Shown: positions 1-10,977, counted from the stretch's first letter. The stretch: 64,000 bases of DNA from Aeromonas eucrenophila (GCF_000819865.1 NZ_CDDF01000019.1:62001-126000), one strand, 5' to 3'. The notes: a model not told the origin generated them from the letters alone. Numbers and translations are program-made.

Positions 1-231
1 CTGTTCGCAGCCCTGACCGAATTGCTGGCTGGATCCATGGTCCATCACACCCTGCAACTGCCGCCCTCGGCCGCGAGATTGCGCAGTGCGCTCTATCGGC
101 TGAAAGGCATCGAGCAGGAAGGTTTCAGTGAGGAGGGGGATTTTGTCCTGGAGGTGCGCTTGCAAGTGGCCGACTGGAACCGCCTCATGAAGCAAGAAGG
201 TGAGAGTTTACAACGCTTTATCAGGCATTGA
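1..231 (+). CDS. hflX: GTPase HflX, C-terminal fragment
   Basis: This is the end of a gene that begins upstream of the window; the reading frame is open from base 1 and stops at 229-231. About 76 residues remain. They read like the C-terminal region of the ribosome-associated GTPase HflX, ending in a stretch of the type EVRLQVADWNRLMKQ followed by a short basic end. The G domain lies outside the window, so identity rests on this tail and on position: hflX directly precedes hflK-hflC in many gamma-proteobacteria, and hflK starts 92 bases downstream. HflX splits or rescues stalled ribosomes under stress (family knowledge). Confidence 0.8.
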   Translation: MFAALTELLAGSMVHHTLQLPPSAARLRSALYRLKGIEQEGFSEEGDFVLEVRLQVADWNRLMKQEGESLQRFIRH

Positions 232-323
232 CTGGTCGATGAAGATGAAGGCTTAGCGGCTTCATCAACGAGCGATAACCCGATAGAGATGATATCCATC
301 CGCATGTATTAATGGAGACGCTG

Positions 324-1475
324 ATGGCTTGGAATGAGCCTGGTAACAACGGCAAAGACCGTGACCCTTGGGGGAATAACGGCAAGAATCAGGGACCCCC
401 TGATTTGGATGAAATGCTGCGTAAAGTGAGCCGCCGGTTCGGTGGTCTGTTCGGCGGTGGCAAATCCGGTGGTGGTGATGTGGGCAAGTTTGGCCTCTCC
501 ATCGCGCTGGTGGTGGCCGTGGTGGTGTGGGTCGTCAGCGGCTTCTACACCATTCGTGAAGCCGAACGCGGCGTGGTACTGCGCTTTGGGGAGTATTCCC
601 ACAACGTGGATCCTGGCCTGCGCTGGAAGCCGACCTTCATCGATCGGGTGATCCCGGTTGACGTCGAGTCCGTGCGCTCCCTGCCGGCCTCCGGCTTCAT
701 GTTGACCCAGGACGAGAACGTGGTCCGGGTCGAGATGGACGTGCAGTATCGCGTGGTCGATCCCGAGCAGTACCTGTTCAGCGTCACCAATGCGGATGAG
801 AGTCTGAGCCAGGCCACCGACAGCGCCCTGCGCTACGTGGTGGGTCACACCCGGATGGATGATGTGCTGACCACGGGTCGTGAGAAGGTCCGTCAGGAAA
901 CCTGGCAGGTGATCGATGGCATCATCGAGCCCTACCAGATGGGTCTGCAGATCGTCGACGTCAACTTCCTGCCGGCGCGTCCGCCGGAAGAAGTGAAAGA
1001 CGCCTTCGATGACGCCATCTCCGCTCAGGAAGATGAACAGCGTTTCATTCGTGAAGCGGAAGCCTATGCCCGTGAAGTTGAGCCAAAGGCCCGCGGCTCG
1101 GTCAAGCGTCTGGAACAGGAAGCCGAAGGCTACAAGTCCCAGATCGTGCTGAAGGCCAAGGGTGAAGTCGCTCGCTTCAACGAGCTGCTGCCCCAGTATC
1201 AGGCCGCGCCCGAGCTGACCCGTGAGCGTATCTACCTGGAAACCATGGAAGAGCTGTATCAGCAAGCTAACAAGGTGCTGGTCGACATGCCTGCTGGCAA
1301 CAACAGCATGATCTACCTGCCACTGGACAAGCTGTCTGGCAAGGCGAATGCGGTGCAACCGGCACGTCCGGCGGGCACACCTGCGGTGGAGCCGGCCCAG
1401 CCGTCCAACGAAGGGGCTAATTCCACTCCGACGCCGCTGCGTGGCGGTGACCGTTTCAGCACAGGGAGAAACTAA
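324..1475 (+). CDS. hflK: HflK, FtsH-associated membrane protease modulator
   Basis: HflK is a 383-residue SPFH/prohibitin-family protein. With HflC it forms the periplasm-facing complex that surrounds and modulates the FtsH protease. The start at 324 gives MAWNEPGNNGKDRDPWG, matching the usual HflK N-terminus, and has a GGAG seven bases upstream; an in-frame ATG at 312 is less likely. A Gly-rich N-terminal tail precedes one membrane segment (about residues 58-75), then the SPFH domain beginning IREAERGVVLRFGEY, then a charged coiled-coil region rich in Glu and Ala. The Pro/Ala-rich C-terminus is typical. hflC follows after a 3-base gap, so the two are surely cotranscribed. Confidence 0.97.
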   Translation: MAWNEPGNNGKDRDPWGNNGKNQGPPDLDEMLRKVSRRFGGLFGGGKSGGGDVGKFGLSIALVVAVVVWVVSGFYTIREAERGVVLRFGEYSHNVDPGLRWKPTFIDRVIPVDVESVRSLPASGFMLTQDENVVRVEMDVQYRVVDPEQYLFSVTNADESLSQATDSALRYVVGHTRMDDVLTTGREKVRQETWQVIDGIIEPYQMGLQIVDVNFLPARPPEEVKDAFDDAISAQEDEQRFIREAEAYAREVEPKARGSVKRLEQEAEGYKSQIVLKAKGEVARFNELLPQYQAAPELTRERIYLETMEELYQQANKVLVDMPAGNNSMIYLPLDKLSGKANAVQPARPAGTPAVEPAQPSNEGANSTPTPLRGGDRFSTGRN

Positions 1476-1478
1476 TAG

Positions 1479-2363
1479 ATGAAAAAAATAGCTATTGGTG
1501 TCATCGCTGTGGCCGCCATGGTCTGCTTCTCCTCCGTCTTCATCGTCGATGAAGGTCAGAAGGGCATAGTCGTGCAATTCGGCAAGGTGAAGCGGGTTGA
1601 CTCCGGTGAACCCCGCCTCTACGAGCCGGGCCTGCACTTCAAGGTGCCGGTGATCGATCAGGTTCGCAAGATGGATGCCCGCATCCAGACCCTGGAAGGT
1701 CAGGCTGATCGCTTCGTCACCTCGGAGAAGAAAGACCTCATCATCGACTCCTACGTGAAGTGGAAGATCGAGGACTTCTCCAAGTACTACCTGGCAACGG
1801 GTGGTGGCAACAAGATCCAGGCCGAAGACCTGCTCAAGCGCAAGATAAACAACGGCCTGCGTTCCGAGATCGGTAACCGCACCATCAAGGACATCGTCTC
1901 CGGTGAGCGCAGTACCGTGATGGAAGATGCGCTGATGAAGATGGCGCGCTCCTCCGAGCTCGGCATCAAGGTGGTGGATGTGCGGATCAAGCAGATCAAC
2001 CTGCCGGTGGAAGTTTCCAGCTCCATCTATCAGCGGATGCGTGCCGAGCGGACCGCCGTGGCCCGTGAGCACCGCTCCCAGGGTCGTGAGCAGGCCGAAA
2101 TCCTGCGTGCCGACATCGACCGCAAGGTCACCGTCATGATCGCCGACGCCGAGAGTAATGCGCGTCAGCTGCGTGGTGAAGGGGATGCCGAAGCCGCCAA
2201 GATCTATGCCGACAGCTACAAGAAGGACCCCGAGTTCTTCAGCTTCGTGCGTAGCATGGAGGCCTACCGCAAGAGCTTCGCCGGTGGCAACGACCTCATG
2301 GTCCTGAAGCCGGACAGCGAGTTCTTCCGTTACCTCAAGTCTCCTCACGGCGACAAGCAGTAA
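1479..2363 (+). CDS. hflC: HflC, FtsH-associated membrane protease modulator
   Basis: HflC is the 294-residue partner of HflK in the complex that regulates FtsH. One N-terminal membrane anchor (about residues 4-20) is followed by the SPFH core with VDEGQKGIVVQFGKVKR and by a long helical region containing REHRSQGREQAEILRADID and the GEGDAEAAKIYADSY-type segment characteristic of HflC. Length is close to the family norm, slightly shorter than the E. coli protein. It starts 3 bases after the hflK stop and is followed by a perfect 24-base palindrome that probably ends the hflX-hflK-hflC transcript. Confidence 0.97.
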   Translation: MKKIAIGVIAVAAMVCFSSVFIVDEGQKGIVVQFGKVKRVDSGEPRLYEPGLHFKVPVIDQVRKMDARIQTLEGQADRFVTSEKKDLIIDSYVKWKIEDFSKYYLATGGGNKIQAEDLLKRKINNGLRSEIGNRTIKDIVSGERSTVMEDALMKMARSSELGIKVVDVRIKQINLPVEVSSSIYQRMRAERTAVAREHRSQGREQAEILRADIDRKVTVMIADAESNARQLRGEGDAEAAKIYADSYKKDPEFFSFVRSMEAYRKSFAGGNDLMVLKPDSEFFRYLKSPHGDKQ

Positions 2364-2383
2364 CAAGCCAAACGGTAAGAGCG

Positions 2384-2410
2384 AAGGGCCTGAATATTCA
2401 GGCCCTTCTT
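2384..2410 (+). terminator. Intrinsic terminator after hflC
   Basis: A perfect 24-base palindrome (2384-2407, arms AAGGGCCTGAAT / ATTCAGGCCCTT) lies 20 bases after the hflC stop. The T-run behind it is short (CTTCTTG), so termination may be partial. Confidence 0.75.
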
Positions 2411-2425
2411 GCATTAGAACATAGG

Positions 2426-2453
2426 GCCACCTGCCGAGGCGGGTGGCTTTTTC
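2426..2453 (+). terminator. Second terminator-like hairpin directly before the yjeT-like gene
   Basis: GCCACC pairs with GGTGGC around the loop TGCCGAGGCG, followed by five T (2448-2452). It sits only about 5 bases before the Shine-Dalgarno sequence of the next gene. It could be a tandem terminator, or a structure limiting read-through into the small downstream gene. Confidence 0.6.
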
Positions 2454-2468
2454 ATGGGAGGAGACAGG

Positions 2469-2657
2469 ATGCTGACATCCATCTTGATGGGATTGGGGCT
2501 GTTGCTGTTGTTTGAAGGCTTGGGACCCTTGCTGGCGCCAAAGGCCTGGCAGCAGATGCTGCGGCTGATGAGCGATCAGCCCCCTGAATCGTTGCGTCGC
2601 ATCGGTGGCTGCCTAGTAGTGGCGGGAGCCGTGATCCTCTGGGCGCTGGCTCACTGA
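2469..2657 (+). CDS. YjeT-like DUF2065 small membrane protein
   Basis: A 62-residue protein with two hydrophobic segments (roughly residues 1-20 and 42-60) separated by a short polar region (APKAWQQMLRLMSDQPPESLRRIGG). This matches the DUF2065/YjeT family, usually found just downstream of hflC. The ATG at 2469 follows GGAGGAGACAGG, a strong ribosome-binding site; the in-frame ATG at 2454 lies upstream of that site and is unlikely. Function is unknown. Two hairpins separate it from hflC, so its expression may depend on read-through. The E. coli downstream neighbour purA is not here; ispB follows in the opposite orientation. Confidence 0.85.
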   Translation: MLTSILMGLGLLLLFEGLGPLLAPKAWQQMLRLMSDQPPESLRRIGGCLVVAGAVILWALAH

Positions 2658-2701
2658 GTCGCGTGGGTTGCCGAGCGACGGTGCGTTCAGCGCAGATCAA
2701 A

Positions 2702-2725
2702 AAAGAGGCCCGTGGGCCTCTTTTT
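2702..2725. terminator. Bidirectional terminator between the yjeT-like gene and ispB
   Basis: AAAGAGGCCC / GGGCCTCTTT hairpin with A and T tracts on both sides, so it can serve both converging genes. Confidence 0.85.
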
Positions 2726-2746
2726 CATGGATAGCAGACTGCCCAG

Positions 2747-3718
2747 TCAGGCGCTGCGTTGTACCGCCATCTCGGCCAGGGTGGCCAGTGCCTGCTTGTG
2801 CTCGGAGTCGGGCAAGATGGCGAGGGCGGCAATCGCCTTGTCGGCCTCTTCCCGGGCGCGCTGGCGGGAGTACTCGAGGGCACCGGTGCTGTCCAGAATG
2901 CTCAGGATACGGTCGAGGTGGTCCATGCCGTTGCGATGCTCGATGGCATCACGGATGAGTTGACGCTCTTCCGGGGAGCCCACCGCCATGGCACGCAGCA
3001 GCGGCAGAGTAGGTTTGCCTTCGGCCAGATCGTCACCGACGTTCTTGCCCATCTCATCGCTCTGGGAGCAGTAGTCCATGACGTCATCGATGATCTGGAA
3101 GGCGGTGCCCAGATACTTGCCGTAATCCGTCATGGCCTGCTCGATGGATGCGGGCTGATGGGTCAGCACGGCGGCGAGACGGGTGGCGGCTTCGAACAGC
3201 TTGGCGGTCTTGCAGTAGATGACCGTCATGTAGCTCTCTTCCGTGGTATCCGGATCGTTGCAGTTCATCAGCTGCAACACTTCCCCCTCGGCGATGGTGT
3301 TGGTGGCATCCGACAGGATTTCCATCACCTTGAGGTTGGAGAGCTCGCTCATCATCTGGAAGGAGCGGCTGTAGAGGTAGTCACCGACCAAGACGCTTGC
3401 GGCATTGCCAAACAGCGCATTGGCGGTCTCCCGGCCACGGCGCAGGTCGGATTCGTCGACCACATCGTCGTGCAGCAGGGTGGAGGTGTGAATGAATTCG
3501 ATGATGGCGGCCAGTTTCAGGTGATCTTCACCTTCATAACCCAGTGCGCGGGCGGCCATGACTGTCAGCATGGGGCGCATCCGTTTTCCGCCTGCACTGA
3601 CAATGTAGAAACCCAGTTGGTTGATCAGGCTGACATCGGACTGGAGTCTCGCCAGGATCAGTTCATTGACCGCCGTCATGTCGGCGGCACAGAGCGCACG
3701 GATAGTCTGTTGGTCCAT
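2747..3718 (-). CDS. ispB: Octaprenyl diphosphate synthase IspB
   Basis: IspB builds the long polyprenyl chain for ubiquinone and menaquinone from farnesyl diphosphate and isopentenyl diphosphate. The protein is 323 residues, the normal length. Both aspartate-rich motifs are visible: LLHDDVVDES (first, DDxxD type, about residue 83) and IIDDVMDYC (second, about residue 211). GGKRMRP near residue 44 is the conserved substrate-binding stretch. It is transcribed divergently from rplU, the same arrangement as in E. coli. Confidence 0.97.
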   Translation of the reverse strand: MDQQTIRALCAADMTAVNELILARLQSDVSLINQLGFYIVSAGGKRMRPMLTVMAARALGYEGEDHLKLAAIIEFIHTSTLLHDDVVDESDLRRGRETANALFGNAASVLVGDYLYSRSFQMMSELSNLKVMEILSDATNTIAEGEVLQLMNCNDPDTTEESYMTVIYCKTAKLFEAATRLAAVLTHQPASIEQAMTDYGKYLGTAFQIIDDVMDYCSQSDEMGKNVGDDLAEGKPTLPLLRAMAVGSPEERQLIRDAIEHRNGMDHLDRILSILDSTGALEYSRQRAREEADKAIAALAILPDSEHKQALATLAEMAVQRSA

Positions 3719-3858
3719 AAGTCTCGTAACGTGACGGCAGCAATTACTGCGTTTTTAGCAATGGCGGGGATTCTACACGATTTCACAATGGGTTACAGTT
3801 AAGCGTTTATTCACGGCGGCGGATATGCGCACAAAGTAAACTTTTTGCTAATTTGGCC

Positions 3859-3887
3859 TTGCCTGAGCAGATCGATTTGCGTAGAAT
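3859..3887 (+). promoter_or_regulatory. Sigma-70 type promoter of rplU-rpmA
   Basis: TTGCCT at 3859-3864 and TAGAAT at 3882-3887 are separated by exactly 17 bases, about 75 bases before the rplU start. Strength and position fit a ribosomal-protein promoter. Confidence 0.7.
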
Positions 3888-3960
3888 GCCGGCCCATTGT
3901 TATAGGTTTTTGCGCGTGTCTGGCCTTGAGCAAAAGACACGCCTTTACGGAGTTAATCAA

Positions 3961-4272
3961 ATGTACGCGGTATTCCAAAGCGGCGGAAAACAACACCGTG
4001 TGGCCGAAGGTCAAATCGTTCGTCTGGAAAAGCTGAACGTTGAGACTGGCGCTACTATCGACTTCAACGAAGTTCTGATGGTTGCTGCAGGCGACACTTT
4101 TAAAGTAGGTGCTCCTTTCGTTGAAGGTGGCAAGGTTATTGCTGAAGTTGTGGCTCACGGCCGTGGCGAGAAAGTGACTATCGTCAAGTTCCGTCGTCGT
4201 AAGCACCATCGCAAGCAAGCTGGCCACCGTCAGTGGTTCACTGAAGTCAAAATCACTGGCATCAGCGCTTAA
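3961..4272 (+). CDS. rplU: 50S ribosomal protein L21
   Basis: L21 is a 103-residue large-subunit protein that binds 23S rRNA. The start at 3961 gives [18 protein letters not shown], the usual N-terminus, with GGAG nine bases upstream; longer readings in the same frame lack this logic. The conserved basic C-terminal part [16 protein letters not shown] is present. rpmA follows 19 bases later in the same transcript. Confidence 0.98.
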   Translation: MYAVFQSGGKQHRVAEGQIVRLEKLNVETGATIDFNEVLMVAAGDTFKVGAPFVEGGKVIAEVVAHGRGEKVTIVKFRRRKHHRKQAGHRQWFTEVKITGISA

Positions 4273-4291
4273 TTCGAGAGGAATCTGAAAA

Positions 4292-4549
4292 ATGGCACAT
4301 AAGAAAGCTGGCGGTTCATCCCGCAACGGTCGCGACTCAGAAGCCAAACGCCTCGGCGTCAAGCGCTTCGGCGGCGAAACTGTACTGGCAGGCAGCATCA
4401 TCGTTCGTCAGCGTGGCACCAAGTTCCACCCTGGCACCAACGTTGGCTTGGGTACCGACCACACTCTGTTCGCTACCGCGACCGGTAAAGTGTTGTTCGA
4501 AGTTAAAGGTCCGCAGAATCGTAAGTACGTCAGCATCGTTGCTGAGTAA
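4292..4549 (+). CDS. rpmA: 50S ribosomal protein L27
   Basis: L27 is an 85-residue protein whose N-terminal arm reaches the peptidyl-transferase centre. The sequence begins [16 protein letters not shown], the standard bacterial start, with no cleavable N-terminal extension of the Firmicute kind. [16 protein letters not shown] is the conserved core. AGAGGAA precedes the start. It is the second gene of the rplU-rpmA operon, with a strong terminator after it. Confidence 0.98.
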   Translation: MAHKKAGGSSRNGRDSEAKRLGVKRFGGETVLAGSIIVRQRGTKFHPGTNVGLGTDHTLFATATGKVLFEVKGPQNRKYVSIVAE

Positions 4550-4568
4550 TTACGGACCGCAAGGATCC

Positions 4569-4600
4569 GAAGCCCCGCCAACCTGGCGGGGCTTTTGTTT
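4569..4600 (+). terminator. Terminator of rplU-rpmA
   Basis: AGCCCCGCC / GGCGGGGCT hairpin followed by TTTGTTTTT. Confidence 0.9.
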
Positions 4601-4671
4601 TTCTGATGAGTTTGACGAAAAAACGGCACGCGGATGAGCCGGCGTAGACGGGCCCATCGGCCAGATGCGTC

Positions 4672-4700
4672 TCGCCCGCAGGGGTCTGTACCACTATAAT
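4672..4700 (+). promoter_or_regulatory. Probable obgE promoter
   Basis: A perfect TATAAT at 4695-4700 lies 39 bases before the obgE start, with a weak -35 candidate (TCGCCC) 17 bases upstream. Confidence 0.5.
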
Positions 4701-4729
4701 TGCGTATCGGTTTTTCGAATTAAGGGTGA

Positions 4730-5944
<1,215 letters not shown>

Positions 5945-5986
5945 TAGTCCTGCCTGAGTGGTGCGGCTTTCGAGCCCACCCCTGCA

Positions 5987-6023
5987 AAAAACCGGAGCCT
6001 GGCAACAGGCTCCGGTTTTTTTA
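5987..6023 (+). terminator. Terminator of obgE
   Basis: AAAACCGGAGCCTG / CAGGCTCCGG hairpin followed by seven T. Confidence 0.92.
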
Positions 6024-6185
6024 TGGGGGAAAGGAGATTAAAACTACCTAAGCCTCTCGTGGTGGGTGGTTTCACCATCTGATTCTTTGGTGGTGGCGGT
6101 ACATCCTTCTCAACAAGCAATGCGCAGCCATTCATATGCTAATGATGGCTGGCCAGCGAATGCAGGACAGTCAATCGGGACGCTG

Positions 6186-9095
6186 CTATCCCACCTCAGA
6201 AGCTATTTTGCCGCCGCGTAGTGTCCCTTCATCCACCTCGTCCAGCTGCTCCGGCGCCAGGAAACGCAGGGCATAATCCCGCCAGACACCGCTGGTGACG
6301 AACAGGTCAAACAGCGCCGGATCTATGTGCTGCTCCTGCACCATGTGCTCCATGATGGCCAGGGACTGGGAGACCGTCTTGCCCGACTTGTAGGGGCGAT
6401 CGCTCGCGGTCAGCGCCTCAAAGATGTCGGCGATGGCCATGATGCGGGCGGGGATGCTCATCTGGGCGCCCAGCAGCTGGCGCGGATAGCCCTTGCCATC
6501 CATCCGCTCGTGGTGACCGCCGGCGATCTCCGGCACCTTGCGCAGGTGGCGGGGGAAGGGGAGCCGTTCCAGCATGCGAATGGTCTGGATGATGTGATCG
6601 TTGATCTTGTAGCGCTCCTCCTCGGTGAGGGTGCCGCGGCCGATGGCGAGGTTGTAGCACTCGCCCCTGTTGTAGAGGTGAACGGGGACCTTGACCTTGA
6701 ATCCCCAGGGATTGTGGTCGGTCAGGCTGTCGTGGCCGGGGCGGGGTACCAGGTGTTGCGGCTTGTCGGCCAGCAGCGGCTCGAGGCAAGGCAGCTCGGG
6801 GGCAGGCTCATCCTGATGCCGTCTGAGCTCATCCCGGCTGATCCCCAGCCGGTCGTCCAGGGTGCGCAGCCAGGTACGGTTGGCAATGAGGTTGAGTTGC
6901 TCCAGCTTCTCCGGCGCCATCCACTCACCACCGAGGTTGCACTCGGCGACGAAGGCAAACTCCCGATCCAGGGTGGACCAGAGGGGGGCCACGGCCTCCC
7001 GGCTCGCCACCCGCTCCTGCTCCGGCAAGCGGGCCGCCAGCACCTCTATGTAGGCATCGCGCTTGAGTACCTCGAAGCGGGTGCGGATCTCGTGGATCCG
7101 GTCGTAGATGGTCTCCAGCTTGGTGGCCTTGTCGACCACGAACTCCGGCGTGGTGACTTTGCCGCAGTCGTGCAGCCAGCTTGCGATGTGGATAGCCTCC
7201 CACTCCTCTTCGCTCAAGCTGAAGTCGCTGAAGGGTCCCTGCTGCTGGGCGCAGGCGGCCTCCGTCAGCATGCGGGTCAGCTCGGGCACGCGTTGGCAGT
7301 GGCCGCCCGTGTAGGGGCTCTTGGCATCGATGGCTCCCGCGATCAGCTCGATGAAGGCCTCAAGTAGCTGCTTTTGCTCCTCCAGCAGGCGCTGATTCTC
7401 GATGGCGGAGGCAGACATGCCGGCCAGCGCCTCGATCAGGCTGGTGCGTGAGGCCAGCTCGGACGCCGAGCAATGGGGCAGGATCAGCAGCAGGCAGCCG
7501 ATCCGCTCCTGGCGGTGATTGTGCAGCGGTTCCACCAGCAGCTGGCGGGGGCCGGGGAAGGGGCCCCAGCCGGTCAGGTATTGCTGCCAGTCGTCGGCAT
7601 CTAGGCTCAGGCTGAGCCGCTCGGTATGGTAGAGGCCGCCGAGCAGTTCATCCTGCCAGCGCAGTTGTTCGGCAGACAGAGACTGCTGTTGCCAGATGGC
7701 TTGTATCGCCGTCATCTGCTCGCCCTGCGCCAGGTAGAGGCAGCCCCCTTCCGCCTGCACCGCCGCTATTGTCTCGTGCAGGATGCGGTTGAGCAGGGAA
7801 TCGAAGCGGTGCTCGGCCGCCAGTGCCCGGCCCATGCTCATGAAGTTGCCGAGGGTCAGGCGCATGCCCGACATGGTGCGGGCCAGATCGTCAATCTCCC
7901 GGATCGCCGAGTCGGGTCCCCGGCTCTCGCTGAAGTCGAAATGCTGGATCCGCTCCGCCTCCTGGGTCAGTGCCAGCAAGGGTGCCGCGGTGCGTCTCGC
8001 CACCAGCCAGATGACGGGCAACAACAGCAACAACCCGGCCAGGGCCCAGACAAGGTTGCGCAGGGCCTCGTGGCGAGCCTGTGCGGTGAGCGCCTCTGTC
8101 GGTACCAGCAGGGCGACATGGAAGGGGGAGCCTTCGCCAAGGGCGGAGAGATTGATCAGCCAGTCGCTGCGATCCGCCGCGCTCAGGGTCAGGCTCTGCT
8201 CGCTCGGGCCGTGCAGCAGGGTGGGCTGGGTGGCGATCTGCTGCTGCAACTGGGTCAGGATGGGATCATTGAGTGCCGACAGCATGGGCAGTCGACTCAG
8301 CTGATCGAAGCTTGGCAGCAGCTTGGGATCCGTGGCCAGCAGGGTGCCGAACTCATCGAACAACACCAGTTGGCAATGGCTGGGCAGGGGCAGCTCGCCG
8401 ATGAGGGCGGAGAGGCCCTCCACGCTGGTGTCCAGTCCGATCACCGCGCGCCTATCGTCGCTCTCCACCGCCAGCGTCATGCCAGGCTCCTTGGTGGTGA
8501 AGAAGAGGTAGGGGTGGGTCACGACGATGCCGGTGCGCCAGCGCGCCTCCTTGTACCAGTCGCGGCTGCGGGGATCGAAGCGATAGTCAGGCATGAGTCG
8601 GCGCTCGAGCAGATGCAGCCGCTTGTCGAAATAGAGGTACTCCCCCTGGCCCTGACTCAGGCTCTGCACCAGCAGATAACTGGCGGGAGGGGCCGGCTCC
8701 AGCCGCTCCTTGGCCCGTTTGGTCAACTTGCGGACCAGAAAGAAGTCACCGTTATCGTAACCGGCATAGACGGCACCATAGCTGGTGCTGTTGGCCAGCA
8801 CTTCCGCCAGCTGGGGCAGATAGGTGAGGCGCGCCTCCAGATCCGTCATCTCCGCCAGCTGGCCGCTGCGCAGCAGGCTCAGGGACATGCGGGCCGGGCG
8901 CTCGTTCAGCTTGAGTGCCAGCGCCAGCTGTTCCCGATACTGCAGGAAGCTCTGTCGCTCGTGCTCCAAGCCCTGCTGCATGCCCTGCTGATACTGGAGC
9001 AGGATGAGGGCGCCCCCCAGCAGGGTGAACAACAGAATGAACAGGGTAGCGATGTGTACGTAGAAGGGCCTGCGACCCAGTCTTGCCGTTGTCAT
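6186..9095 (-). CDS. Membrane-bound HD-GYP domain protein, probable c-di-GMP phosphodiesterase
   Basis: A 969-residue protein. The N-terminus has a membrane segment (about 15-36), then a large periplasmic region that looks like a dCache sensor, a second membrane segment (about 340-360), a HAMP-like linker and a GAF-like domain (about 410-570). The C-terminal part is an HD-GYP domain: HDCGK with H642/D643 and, about 220 residues later, HHERMDGKGYP. The long insertion between the HD and GYP motifs is seen in a recognised subgroup. HD-GYP enzymes usually hydrolyse c-di-GMP; all obvious catalytic residues are present, so activity is likely but inferred. It is monocistronic and faces the obgE terminator. 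Confidence 0.88.
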   Translation of the reverse strand: MTTARLGRRPFYVHIATLFILLFTLLGGALILLQYQQGMQQGLEHERQSFLQYREQLALALKLNERPARMSLSLLRSGQLAEMTDLEARLTYLPQLAEVLANSTSYGAVYAGYDNGDFFLVRKLTKRAKERLEPAPPASYLLVQSLSQGQGEYLYFDKRLHLLERRLMPDYRFDPRSRDWYKEARWRTGIVVTHPYLFFTTKEPGMTLAVESDDRRAVIGLDTSVEGLSALIGELPLPSHCQLVLFDEFGTLLATDPKLLPSFDQLSRLPMLSALNDPILTQLQQQIATQPTLLHGPSEQSLTLSAADRSDWLINLSALGEGSPFHVALLVPTEALTAQARHEALRNLVWALAGLLLLLPVIWLVARRTAAPLLALTQEAERIQHFDFSESRGPDSAIREIDDLARTMSGMRLTLGNFMSMGRALAAEHRFDSLLNRILHETIAAVQAEGGCLYLAQGEQMTAIQAIWQQQSLSAEQLRWQDELLGGLYHTERLSLSLDADDWQQYLTGWGPFPGPRQLLVEPLHNHRQERIGCLLLILPHCSASELASRTSLIEALAGMSASAIENQRLLEEQKQLLEAFIELIAGAIDAKSPYTGGHCQRVPELTRMLTEAACAQQQGPFSDFSLSEEEWEAIHIASWLHDCGKVTTPEFVVDKATKLETIYDRIHEIRTRFEVLKRDAYIEVLAARLPEQERVASREAVAPLWSTLDREFAFVAECNLGGEWMAPEKLEQLNLIANRTWLRTLDDRLGISRDELRRHQDEPAPELPCLEPLLADKPQHLVPRPGHDSLTDHNPWGFKVKVPVHLYNRGECYNLAIGRGTLTEEERYKINDHIIQTIRMLERLPFPRHLRKVPEIAGGHHERMDGKGYPRQLLGAQMSIPARIMAIADIFEALTASDRPYKSGKTVSQSLAIMEHMVQEQHIDPALFDLFVTSGVWRDYALRFLAPEQLDEVDEGTLRGGKIASEVG

Positions 9096-9355
9096 GAATG
9101 CATCCTTGCCGACGAACGATAACCCAATGATCCCTCATCAGTGTGCTCGCAGGATGACAAAAAACACAGCCATCCGGCGGGAATATCAGAGAAAAAGCAG
9201 ACCCTTTCGAGGATCTTCACGATGTGAGCGGGAGGGGGCAGGGTTCGTTTCTTCGGGAGCGGGCGACGGGACCATGGGTGGGCAGCGTGATTCATTCAGA
9301 TATCTCGTGCTACAGTGCCCGCTGATGAGTTACCCGTGAATCAATGGAGTGTCCC

Positions 9356-10345
<990 letters not shown>

Positions 10346-10380
10346 ATCATGGGGCGAATGAGAGTCAAGATGTTGATTTA

Positions 10381-10417
10381 ACACGACAGTCAGGTTGATG
10401 TCAGGCCTTTGTCGTGT
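10381..10417. promoter_or_regulatory. Inverted repeat upstream of the HTH-2TM regulator, possible operator
   Basis: ACACGACA (10381-10388) is mirrored by TGTCGTGT (10410-10417) with 21 bases between; inside lie two GTCAGG-like direct repeats. The position, 55 bases before the regulator gene, would fit autoregulation, which is speculation. Confidence 0.35.
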
Positions 10418-10471
10418 CGCCGAGCGTGTTTCCGGCCCTATGCTGGCCCTGTTCAAAATCACAAGGAGCCG

Positions 10472-10960
10472 ATGATGATAGTCAGGAAATTGAGATTGCA
10501 GCGGGGTTGGTCACAGGAGCAGTTGGCGACCCTGTCCGGTCTGAGTGTGCGCACCATACAGCGGATCGAGCAGGGGCAACAACCCGGACTGGAATCCCTC
10601 AAGGCCCTGGCCTCAGTCTTTGAGCTCGATGTGACTCAACTGCAGGAGAGCGAGATGAAAGGCAATGAGTTCGACAGTCAGGGAAGCGTGCACGTGGCGC
10701 GGGATGAGCGGGAGGCGATGAAGTTTGTCGAGGGGCTCAAGGGCTTCTATGGCCACCTCACCAGCTATGTGCTGGTGATGACGGGTCTGTTTGTCATCAA
10801 CTACCTGAGCAACCCGGATTACATCTGGGCCTGGTGGCCCATGCTGGGTTGGGGATTGGGCCTGATGTCCCATGCCATCAATCTGTTCCAGCCGTTCAAG
10901 CTGTTCGGGCCCGAATGGGAGCGACGTCAGGTCGAGAAACGGCTGGGACGCAAACTCTAG
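10472..10960 (+). CDS. XRE-family HTH regulator with C-terminal 2TM domain
   Basis: A 162-residue protein. Residues about 3-56 form a Cro/CI-type helix-turn-helix (KLRLQRGWSQEQLATLSGLSV, then RTIQRIEQGQQPGLESLKALA). Residues about 90-145 hold two hydrophobic segments (YVLVMTGLFVINYL and WAWWPMLGWGLGLMSHAINLF) of the kind called the 2TM domain. The start at 10472 follows AAGGAG; the reading frame is open further upstream without a ribosome-binding site. A DNA-binding domain joined to two membrane segments suggests a membrane-tethered regulator, but target and signal are unknown. Confidence 0.85.
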   Translation: MMIVRKLRLQRGWSQEQLATLSGLSVRTIQRIEQGQQPGLESLKALASVFELDVTQLQESEMKGNEFDSQGSVHVARDEREAMKFVEGLKGFYGHLTSYVLVMTGLFVINYLSNPDYIWAWWPMLGWGLGLMSHAINLFQPFKLFGPEWERRQVEKRLGRKL

Positions 10961-10977
10961 TCCCGCGATGATCACCA

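Noticed and set aside
309..2414. Long minus-strand frame of about 700 codons across hflK-hflC
   Set aside because: It is the antisense shadow of two clear genes in GC-rich DNA; no domain, no ribosome-binding site, skewed composition rich in His, Gly and Leu.
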